64,000 nt of DNA from UBA6921 sp964532385 (GTDB taxonomy: Bacteria > Pseudomonadota > Gammaproteobacteria > SG8-11): the NCBI GenBank assembly GCA_964532385.1, contig CAZHHW010000002.1, positions 33,600 through 97,599 on the forward strand. The letters run 5' to 3'. This document shows positions 17,959-24,360 of this stretch, piece by piece; position 1 is the first letter of the stretch; the number at the start of each line of letters is the position of its first letter. Under the pieces are notes generated by a model. The model was not told the origin of the DNA and searched no databases. It worked only from the letters and a program-made list of their open reading frames with translations. The position numbers and the translations under genes were made by a program.

Positions 17959-17974
17959 AGCAAAGTCTGTGCCG
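17959..17974 (-). promoter_or_regulatory. Sigma-54 promoter of fleSR
   Basis: The minus strand reads CGGCACAGACTTTGCT, a near-consensus GGCAC-N5-TTGC element. The expected transcript would start about 45 nt before fleS. FleQ, encoded next door, is the known activator of fleSR in Pseudomonas. Confidence 0.85.
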
Positions 17975-18027
17975 GGTATTGGAAGTTTTTTAAAAACAAA
18001 GGCTTGGGTTAAAGTGGAAGCGCGTGG

Positions 18028-19482
18028 TCAAATTCCCGTCAGACCATCGTAGCGGTGAATGCCATGTTTACGCAGTTTTTCGACCAGCGTGGTACGCCGC
18101 ATGTTCAGACGCTTGGCGGCATGCGCCACCACCCCCCCGGCCTCGTCCAGCGCCTGTTTGATCAGTGAAATTTCCAGATTATTAAGGTGCTCTTTAAGAT
18201 CAATGCCTTCGCGCGGCAAGCGTGGCTCATCATTGAGTTCCCTATTGCGTGCCGCCATCGGCGCTTCGTCTGAGTTATCCACCGGGATTTGCATTTCCAT
18301 ACCGGCTTCCACACCCACTTGAAATTTCTCGGGCATGTCCTTCATGTCGATAACGCCGTACGGAAACATGATGATCAGGCGTTCAATCAGATTGGACAAC
18401 TCCCGCACATTGCCAGGCCAGCGGTACTGGCATAACCCCATGATGGCCGACGGAGTAAATCGCACACTGCCCTGTTTCTCGTTTTCCATGCGGGTGATGA
18501 GCTCATTCACCAACAACGGAATATCCTCGGCGCGTTCGCGTAGCGGCGGCATTTCGATCGGAAAAACATTCAACCGGTAGAATAAATCTTCGCGGAATTT
18601 ACCCTCCTTGATGAACTGTTCGAGATTGCGGTGGGTGGCGGCGATGACGCGCACGTCCGCGCTGATGGTCTTGTTGCTGCCCACGCGTTCGAAGGTGCGC
18701 TCTTGCAACACACGCAGCAATTTCACTTGCATCGGCATGCTCATATCGCCGATTTCATCGAGAAACAAGGTACCGCCGTCGGCCAGTTCAAAGCGGCCCT
18801 GGCGGGCGCTGATGGCGCCAGTAAAAGCGCCTTTCTCGTGGCCGAACAATTCGCTTTCCAGCAATTCGCCCGGTATCGCACCGCAATTCACCGGTACAAA
18901 CGGCTTGTTACGGCGGTTGGAGTGATAATGCAGATTGCGTGCAACCACTTCCTTGCCGGTGCCGGACTCGCCCAGAATTAACACGGTGGCATCCGAATTC
19001 GCCACCTGCTCCATTAAATGGCGTACCCGCCGCACCGCGCGGCTGTTGCCGACCAAGCTGCGAAACAATTCGATATTGCGCGATCCGCCCGGTTTCTGTT
19101 TCGAAATCCGGAAAATTTGCGCTTGATGTAACGCATCGGTGACTTGGCCGTATTTTAACGGCATGTCCAGAATGCGAAAGCACGCGGCAATGGTTTCAGG
19201 CGTGAGCCGTTCGCGGGTTTTTTCTTCGGCTAGCGCAAGCACCGGCACCTTGGCATCCCAGGCCTGTAATTCGTGCAGCAATTTGATTTGTTCGGGATCG
19301 CCGTCGCGCAGATCCACCAGCACTACATCGATGGGCCGTTTCTCCGTCGCGATTTGCTGGCGCCACTGCTGCGAATCCAGAAATAACAATGAAGTGAAAT
19401 CGATAAATTCCAGGATCGCCGCGATTTTCTGGCGATATTGCGGATTACTTTCGATGACACAAACCATTGCCGCTTCAGGCAT
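18028..19482 (-). CDS. fleQ: Flagellar master regulator FleQ/FlrA
   Basis: 484 residues. The N-terminal FleQ-type receiver-like domain is divergent. The AAA+ domain has Walker A GESGTGKE and the loop GAFTGA. The C-terminal Fis-type helix-turn-helix is AAKRLNMRRTTLVEKLRKHG. FleQ homologs activate class II flagellar genes with sigma-54 and can bind c-di-GMP, with output controlled by FleN. AAGGAG precedes the ATG at 19482. No sigma-54 element is seen upstream, as expected for the top of the hierarchy. Confidence 0.94.
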   Translation of the reverse strand: MPEAAMVCVIESNPQYRQKIAAILEFIDFTSLLFLDSQQWRQQIATEKRPIDVVLVDLRDGDPEQIKLLHELQAWDAKVPVLALAEEKTRERLTPETIAACFRILDMPLKYGQVTDALHQAQIFRISKQKPGGSRNIELFRSLVGNSRAVRRVRHLMEQVANSDATVLILGESGTGKEVVARNLHYHSNRRNKPFVPVNCGAIPGELLESELFGHEKGAFTGAISARQGRFELADGGTLFLDEIGDMSMPMQVKLLRVLQERTFERVGSNKTISADVRVIAATHRNLEQFIKEGKFREDLFYRLNVFPIEMPPLRERAEDIPLLVNELITRMENEKQGSVRFTPSAIMGLCQYRWPGNVRELSNLIERLIIMFPYGVIDMKDMPEKFQVGVEAGMEMQIPVDNSDEAPMAARNRELNDEPRLPREGIDLKEHLNNLEISLIKQALDEAGGVVAHAAKRLNMRRTTLVEKLRKHGIHRYDGLTGI

Positions 19483-19697
19483 TCCGGACTCCTTCGATCG
19501 AGGGTTAAGATCCCAAAGTGCTTAAGTGCGCCGTGGTTATTATTGCTATGTGCGCCCGCTCAGTGTGTCGCGCGCAACCAACGTCAAAGAACGGACATAA
19601 GGATAAGTTAAGCACTGAAGCACAGGAATGTCAAAAAGCTGGCGGATCACCCGGAAGGTGGAGGAGAGTGGGTTCAAACCATGCCGGGGAGGTTAGA

Positions 19698-19723
19698 GGG
19701 TAGGAGGGAAAACCCTCCTACCC
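19698..19723. terminator. Strong hairpin after small ORF 1
   Basis: Perfect 11-bp stem GGGTAGGAGGG / CCCTCCTACCC with loop AAAA, 6 bp beyond the stop of the 23-codon ORF. On the minus strand no U-run follows, so it may stabilise the 3' end or act with another factor. Between this hairpin and fleQ (19483-19697) I see no gene. Confidence 0.6.
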
Positions 19724-19729
19724 TTCATT

Positions 19730-19801
19730 TTAACTACTTAATGTTAGCGCAGGATACGGATTGTACTTGCGCCCAGCATGAAGTTTGGTTGCTACTTTCA
19801 T
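19730..19801 (-). CDS. Candidate RiPP precursor peptide 1 (23 aa)
   Basis: A tiny ORF missed by length cut-offs. It starts MKVATKLHAG, continues with an Arg/Lys/Tyr/Pro-rich middle (KYNPYP) and ends LTLSS. AAGGAG lies 9 bases before the ATG, an excellent ribosome-binding site. The ORF lies between mauG copy 1 and a strong hairpin. It shares MKV, a positive charge at residue 8 and AG at 9-10 with the second small ORF at 22296-22391. A nearly identical 33-bp element lies just upstream of both. If AG marked a cleavage site, the core would be 13 residues with two Tyr. Precursor function is inference. Confidence 0.55.
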   Translation of the reverse strand: MKVATKLHAGRKYNPYPALTLSS

Positions 19802-19820
19802 GATGTCTTCTCCTTAATGT

Positions 19821-19853
19821 CCGTGCCCATCGCACGTGGATTGGCCAGCCCCG
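19821..19853 (-). repeat. Peptide-upstream element, copy 1 (remnant of gene X 3' end)
   Basis: A 33-bp segment nearly identical to 22415-22447. Both contain CCGTGCCCATCGCACGT followed by TTGGCCA and CCCC (plus strand). In copy 2 it encodes the last residues of the 640-aa protein. Here it follows the stop of mauG copy 1 and lies 20 bp before small ORF 1. Weaker similarity extends about 20 bp further, with LNSAGAGLA here against TNPANMGLA in the 640-aa protein. This suggests a remnant of a lost copy of that gene. Confidence 0.7.
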
Positions 19854-19882
19854 CGCCGGCCGAATTTAGCGGCGCAACAGCC

Positions 19883-22051
19883 TCAAGGGGTTTCCTTTTC
19901 GCACACTCCCTCCGGGGTATAAATGGCATCTTGCGGATCCAATCGCAGAAAGGGCTCCAATGCCCGCCCGGCACCGTTTGCACCCACCGCCTTGAGCGTG
20001 CGCGTGCCCTGGGCGGCCAGGCCATCCTCGGGAACACGCAGTTCAGGATGATCAAAAGGCGCACGTTGATACTTCACTCGCGGGTCCGTCAGGGCGACCA
20101 GGAACGCGACCAATTCCTCCTCCTGGGCGGGACTCAAACCTAGCGGCGCAATCGCAGGATCCAGGTCTCGTAAATTAAACCGGCAGAAATTTCCGCCCCG
20201 GTTGTAGAACTGCACCACCTGCCGCAAGGTGGCCATGCCGCCGTTATGAAAGTAAGGTCCAGTCAGTTCGCTGTTGCGCAGTCCGGGTGTTTTGAATGTG
20301 CCGTCCACCGCCACGCGCTGGAAGGCGGGAAGAATGGTTTCGTCCGGCTCGCATATGCCGTTGGCGTTGCGGTCCGCGCATACCGGCATCCCCGTGTCCT
20401 CGTCGCGCGCGGGGATGCTGTCGTTACCCAGAATGGGGAATTCGATTGTGTCAATACCCAACCGATCGAAGAGCGCCTGGCGCGCCGACGCCAGCGGCTG
20501 GTCATTGATATTCAGATCGCCGCGCCCGGCATCATCGGTGCTGGGCGTGACCGAGGTGTTGTAAAAACCGTTGTCGTACAACGCGGCGCCTTGCGCCATC
20601 GGCATCGCGCGAATCATGTTTTTGCCGCCTTGGGTATTTCGCACCGAGGCGGCCGTGAGTTCCGGCCCGGAATGACAGCGGATGCATTTGCCCTGATTCA
20701 CGAATAAATTCAACCCGGCCAGCGCGTCTTTATCGAACTCGCGGTTGAAACGGCCCGACTCCATCCATTGATCGAAGGGAGTGCGGTCCGCCACCAGGGT
20801 GGACTGATATACCAGTACGGCAAGCCCGAAAAACAGACTGAAGTTCACTTCCATCTGGGTAAATTGCGTATCGCTCGACGTGCCCGGCAGGGTCACGAGG
20901 TCGGTCGAGTTCCAATACTGGTCGATAAATGCTTTCTTGATGAGCGCTTCATACGATATGTCAAGTCCGCGCGACTTCGCGCCAGCCAAGGCGCCGAGCA
21001 CCGAATCCTGGCGATGAACCTTTTGCAGCCCCAGCGGCGTTAACGCGCGCCCGGATTGCGGCGAACGTCGCAATAATTTCAAACCGATCTCGGGCATGGT
21101 GCGCAAATTGCCTGCGGCGGACAGATCGAAAGACATTTCCTGCGGGCTCGAGGGCGGCTGCATCGCTTGCGACGCAAGACTGGCGATATCGATGACAATC
21201 CGTTGCTTGACTAATCCGGCGCCGGGCCGGTTGACCAGAATATTAGCCTCGCGATCATGATGGCCGAACGCGCCCCGCCCGTTGAACACCGGCGAAGCGC
21301 GTCCATCCCAGAAATTAGTCAAATTAAATATCGCGTTGATCACCGAGGGCGTGTTTCTGGGTTCGACGCGGCGCACGCTGATCCGCTCATGCATGTTGAA
21401 CACCGGATCGAATTGCGGCGTGCCCGCGTCCACCGGGAAGCCCGGACGCACGCCGGCGAATTGTGTAAAGAACATGCCCATCGAGCCGACGATGTCGTTA
21501 CTGTTGTTAGCTGCGGGCTCGACGATGCCGTCGGCGGTACGATGGATTTCCTGAATCGATTTAATGAATGGAAAATCTGCGCGCGTCACGTTCTCGTTGG
21601 GCTGCCGCGTTTCATAACGGAAAGCCGCATTCGCGAACTCCGCATTGAAATAACCGACCACCGGGTCCGCATAATCATCGAAGATAATCCGCAGCGCCGG
21701 ATTGAGCGCATTCCTGGCGCGATCATCCGCACCCGCGTGGAAATGGCAGCTCGCACACGCCTGCACACCATCGCTACCCACCTGCATATCCCAAAACAAG
21801 GCTTTGCCTAATTGCAGCGCGGCGCGGCGATCTTTAATAAAATCGCGCAGATTCGGCGGTAATGGCACGCCGCCGTCGCGCTGCACCGCCCGCTGTAACG
21901 ACTCCAGACCCAGCCTGCGCGCATCCGCCGGAGTTTCGATTTCGGAACTCGGATTGCGCGCCCAGGCATACATAGGTAACGACATGGCGCTCATGCCCAT
22001 GGCGCCGATAGATATCGCAAAAACTAATTGTCGAGACACGAGCACTCTCAT
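19883..22051 (-). CDS. Large MauG-type diheme cytochrome c enzyme, copy 1
   Basis: 722 residues, about twice the size of MauG or ordinary diheme peroxidases. The N-terminal signal peptide ends near MYAWA, so it is periplasmic. Heme motifs are CASCH (99-103) and CIRCH (456-460), with GVQAC before the first and SGPELT after the second, as in the CCP/MauG superfamily. Also seen are TPSVINAIFNLTNFWDGRA and GPYFHNGGMATLRQVVQFY, shared with MauG/MbnH-like enzymes. GGAGG precedes the ATG at 22051. It opens a unit that ends with small ORF 1 and is highly similar throughout to the gene at 24361-26595. The substrate is unknown; a peptide or protein is inferred from context. Confidence 0.85.
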   Translation of the reverse strand: MRVLVSRQLVFAISIGAMGMSAMSLPMYAWARNPSSEIETPADARRLGLESLQRAVQRDGGVPLPPNLRDFIKDRRAALQLGKALFWDMQVGSDGVQACASCHFHAGADDRARNALNPALRIIFDDYADPVVGYFNAEFANAAFRYETRQPNENVTRADFPFIKSIQEIHRTADGIVEPAANNSNDIVGSMGMFFTQFAGVRPGFPVDAGTPQFDPVFNMHERISVRRVEPRNTPSVINAIFNLTNFWDGRASPVFNGRGAFGHHDREANILVNRPGAGLVKQRIVIDIASLASQAMQPPSSPQEMSFDLSAAGNLRTMPEIGLKLLRRSPQSGRALTPLGLQKVHRQDSVLGALAGAKSRGLDISYEALIKKAFIDQYWNSTDLVTLPGTSSDTQFTQMEVNFSLFFGLAVLVYQSTLVADRTPFDQWMESGRFNREFDKDALAGLNLFVNQGKCIRCHSGPELTAASVRNTQGGKNMIRAMPMAQGAALYDNGFYNTSVTPSTDDAGRGDLNINDQPLASARQALFDRLGIDTIEFPILGNDSIPARDEDTGMPVCADRNANGICEPDETILPAFQRVAVDGTFKTPGLRNSELTGPYFHNGGMATLRQVVQFYNRGGNFCRFNLRDLDPAIAPLGLSPAQEEELVAFLVALTDPRVKYQRAPFDHPELRVPEDGLAAQGTRTLKAVGANGAGRALEPFLRLDPQDAIYTPEGVCEKETP

Positions 22052-22101
22052 ATGTAATCCTCCGCATCGCAAAATTTTTAGCGCTTCTTCGAGGGATTAA
22101 A

Positions 22102-22145
22102 TATGTACTGCTTGCCGTGGCGGCGAAACCCTCCGGACAGAGGGT
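22102..22145 (-). promoter_or_regulatory. Palindrome plus -10-like promoter of mauG copy 1
   Basis: An imperfect palindrome ACCCTCCGGACAGAGGGT (22128-22145) has its centre 29.5 bp upstream of TACATA (22107-22102 on the minus strand). The same two elements with identical spacing lie before mauG copy 2. This resembles a lux-box-type activator site centred near -42. The cluster encodes a LuxR-type regulator, the obvious candidate to bind it. Confidence 0.6.
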
Positions 22146-22230
22146 TCGAATACGATTAATGTCAAAATATGGCAACGTAATTGATGACTGCGCAGCTTGT
22201 GTTTCGTTGCGTCGCGATAATCAGGGACGC

Positions 22231-22262
22231 AAAAAAGGAGGGAGCACGCGCACCCCCTCCTT
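22231..22262 (-). terminator. Rho-independent terminator after small ORF 2
   Basis: Stem AAGGAGGG / CCCTCCTT with a 12-base loop, followed on the minus strand by six T residues. It separates the unit mauG2-X-peptide 2 from the mauG1 promoter. Confidence 0.85.
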
Positions 22263-22271
22263 GGTCAACTC

Positions 22272-22292
22272 ATGCTATGCGATGCATAGCAT
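22272..22292. repeat. Hairpin directly after small ORF 2
   Basis: Perfect 8-bp stem ATGCTATG / CATAGCAT with a 5-base loop, 3 bp after the stop of small ORF 2. On the plus strand it is followed by T residues. Together with the terminator at 22231-22262 it gives the mRNA two adjacent 3' hairpins. Confidence 0.6.
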
Positions 22293-22295
22293 TTT

Positions 22296-22391
22296 TTACG
22301 CAATGACGATAACGCCAGTGCAACGGCTGCTAATCACCGGGCCGCCGACACGCAGTGCCAGACCCGCGCGAACATTGGATTTAACCTTCAT
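22296..22391 (-). CDS. Candidate RiPP precursor peptide 2 (31 aa)
   Basis: A tiny ORF of 31 residues: it begins MKVKSNVRAG, has LRVGGPVISS in the middle, one Cys at residue 24 and a hydrophobic C-terminus (TGVIVIA). GAGGAG lies 8 bases before the ATG. It shares MKV and AG at 9-10 with small ORF 1. An in-frame ATG 33 bp upstream could extend it by 11 residues, but no ribosome-binding site precedes that codon and the extension is not possible in ORF 1. It lies 19 bp after the stop of the 640-aa gene and before a terminator. AG or VGG could be C39-type cleavage sites; the putative leader would be unusually short. Confidence 0.58.
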   Translation of the reverse strand: MKVKSNVRAGLALRVGGPVISSRCTGVIVIA

Positions 22392-22410
22392 GGTTTTTCT
22401 CCTCGTATCA

Positions 22411-24333
22411 CTACCCGTGCCCATCGCACGTAGATTTGGCCAACCCCATGTTGGCCGGATTCGTTGAATCGGTATTCTCGAAAATTTGCAGCGCAGCTTC
22501 AGTCACGACGATGCGTATTCCCAGCAGTGCGCCGAGTTCCTCGCTCAAATCGGGCAGGCGCGCGACCTGGCCTTGCAACTTGTTATAAAGATCGAGCGAC
22601 GCTGCGCTCAGCGGCTGCATCGGCTGCGCCCGGCCCAGCAAACGATTGATGCGCTGTTGAATCTCGACCGCCGCGCGCACGATGGCCTGCTCGCGCCGGA
22701 AATATTCGATCAAGGCGCCGACGAGCGCGTCGATTTGCGGACAATCCACCGCGGCCGGCACATCGCCGCGTCGCCGCAACACCGCACGCAATTGCTGGGC
22801 GGCCTGCGCATGCTGGGGGTGTGCGGAGGGGGCGATGCACTCAGACAAAGTCATCTCCGCTGAATCTGTCAAGCCAAGACCCACGGCGCAATGCGCGTAC
22901 ATGTCCGCGTAGGCCTGTTCACGGCTTAGGCGCAACGCTTCCGTACCCAGCAGGCTTTTGGCGCGCAAAAATTCAATGTTGCTCTGAAAACGTTCCCGCA
23001 CCTCGCGCAGTCCCGCCGGAAAATTCGTGGACCAGGATTCCAGCGTTGCCCACACCTGTTCATAAGCGCGAGCCATCATCGGCCAGCGTGTGAACACGAC
23101 AGCGTAGGCTTGCAAACTCGTCAGGCCATAATCAAAAGCGGAAACCACAGTGTCCAAAGCAGACTGGACCTCTGCATCGAAGCTCGCCTCGGCGCTTCCC
23201 TTCACCTGCCGGCCCTCCACCACCACGTTTAAAAACTCCTCGATCATGGTCTTGGGTCCCGCGCATACCCCATGGTCGGAAAAGAAAACATAATTGCGTT
23301 CCGCGTATTCATAAATCTGCGCGCCGGTCATCGGCGTTTGCGGCGGACGTGTGGCTTCGCCCAGCGGCAGGAACAACATTTGATGCATGGTCATGCGCAA
23401 GCCGTCGGTGACGCGGAACAGGGATGACAACACCGGATGCAATTGTCCGTTTTGCACTCCGCCCGGCGCGCGCATCAACAGGTAAGCCGGCAGCGCCAGC
23501 ACCAGCGAGGACAAGCGTTCGAGATCGCCGACCGTCCAGCCGTTGCGCGCGTGTGGAAAGCGCTCGAGAAACGCCGCACGCAGGCGCAACAACAGCGCCA
23601 TGATTTGGGGCCAATGCTTCGCCATGGCCTTCAGCGCGGTGGAATTCATCGGCCGGTCCATTTGAAAACGGCTACCCGCATAGGGACAGGCGCGCCACTC
23701 GGTCGGCACTTCCAGACGCAGCGGTTTAGGAAACACATTGGCTTCGCCGACCTGGCGCCCGTCGGCATCCAGAGCGATGTGCGCGATGCGAAACACCGGC
23801 ACGATCAGTTCGAGATAGCCCATTTCCAAAGGCTGGCCGGTCAATTCGCGCATGATTGAGTCGCATTCGAACCAGGTGCGCGGCAACGTGCCGGCCGCGG
23901 GCGGCAGTGGCGAAGCATACAACGTGTCGAGATGCGGCACCGGCTCGGCGGGGAGCGTGTCGGCGCGTTGTAAAACGCCCTCATTCACCAGCGTTTCCAG
24001 CAGCTCCCGCACTTGCAACCAGTCATATCCCGTGCCCCAGCGGGTGGCCGCACCCGCCATGAAACGTGATTGCTTGGCCAGGGTTTCGCCGAAGGCGAAC
24101 AACTCGGGCCGGTCGAATGAAATTTCTTTGTCGCCGTAATAAAGGTGCAGTTCGGTCGTCCCGGCCGCATCGGTCGAATATTGAGCCACCACGCGCTTGT
24201 GTTTGGGCAGGACCAGTTCATCGCCTTCGTCAAGCGACGCTGCCTGCATCGATGACAATACCGGACACCCAGATGCTGATGGGGAATTCATCGGCATGCC
24301 CGCTTCCATATCCGGGGTAAACATTTCATTCAT
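22411..24333 (-). CDS. Unrecognised 640-residue protein X in RiPP-like cluster
   Basis: I do not recognise this family. There is no signal peptide or membrane helix, so it is likely cytoplasmic. Residues ~40-125 contain beta strands followed by DWLQVRELLETLVNEGVLQR. This looks like a winged-helix-type domain, of the kind RiPP enzymes use to bind leader peptides (a weak inference). The rest is helical, with blocks such as LRMTMHQMLFLPL, GVCAGPKTMIEEFLNVVVEG and SREQAYADMYAHCAVGLGL. Start at 24333 follows GGAGAG. It lies 27 bp after mauG copy 2 and 19 bp before peptide 2, so all three are co-transcribed. Possible roles are peptide-modifying enzyme, leader-binding carrier or chaperone; none is proven. 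Confidence 0.6.
   Translation of the reverse strand: MNEMFTPDMEAGMPMNSPSASGCPVLSSMQAASLDEGDELVLPKHKRVVAQYSTDAAGTTELHLYYGDKEISFDRPELFAFGETLAKQSRFMAGAATRWGTGYDWLQVRELLETLVNEGVLQRADTLPAEPVPHLDTLYASPLPPAAGTLPRTWFECDSIMRELTGQPLEMGYLELIVPVFRIAHIALDADGRQVGEANVFPKPLRLEVPTEWRACPYAGSRFQMDRPMNSTALKAMAKHWPQIMALLLRLRAAFLERFPHARNGWTVGDLERLSSLVLALPAYLLMRAPGGVQNGQLHPVLSSLFRVTDGLRMTMHQMLFLPLGEATRPPQTPMTGAQIYEYAERNYVFFSDHGVCAGPKTMIEEFLNVVVEGRQVKGSAEASFDAEVQSALDTVVSAFDYGLTSLQAYAVVFTRWPMMARAYEQVWATLESWSTNFPAGLREVRERFQSNIEFLRAKSLLGTEALRLSREQAYADMYAHCAVGLGLTDSAEMTLSECIAPSAHPQHAQAAQQLRAVLRRRGDVPAAVDCPQIDALVGALIEYFRREQAIVRAAVEIQQRINRLLGRAQPMQPLSAASLDLYNKLQGQVARLPDLSEELGALLGIRIVVTEAALQIFENTDSTNPANMGLAKSTCDGHG
22415..22447 (-). 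repeat. Peptide-upstream element, copy 2
   Basis: Near-identical partner of 19821-19853. It encodes the final residues of protein X (MGLAKSTCDGHG, stop at 22411) and precedes small ORF 2. It differs from copy 1 by a one-base indel and a few substitutions. Confidence 0.7.
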
Positions 24334-24360
24334 GTCTCGTCTCTCCGCTCGATCCTGTTA

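Noticed and set aside
22128..22150. GGTTCGAAT resembling a tRNA T-loop
   Set aside because: No acceptor, D or anticodon stems can be built around it; it is part of the palindrome region.
22102..22175. Similar peptides encoded upstream of both MauG genes (EGFAA...STYL in the same frame)
   Set aside because: Differences between the copies are not biased to third codon positions, and one copy has no ATG. Conserved palindrome and promoter explain the similarity better.
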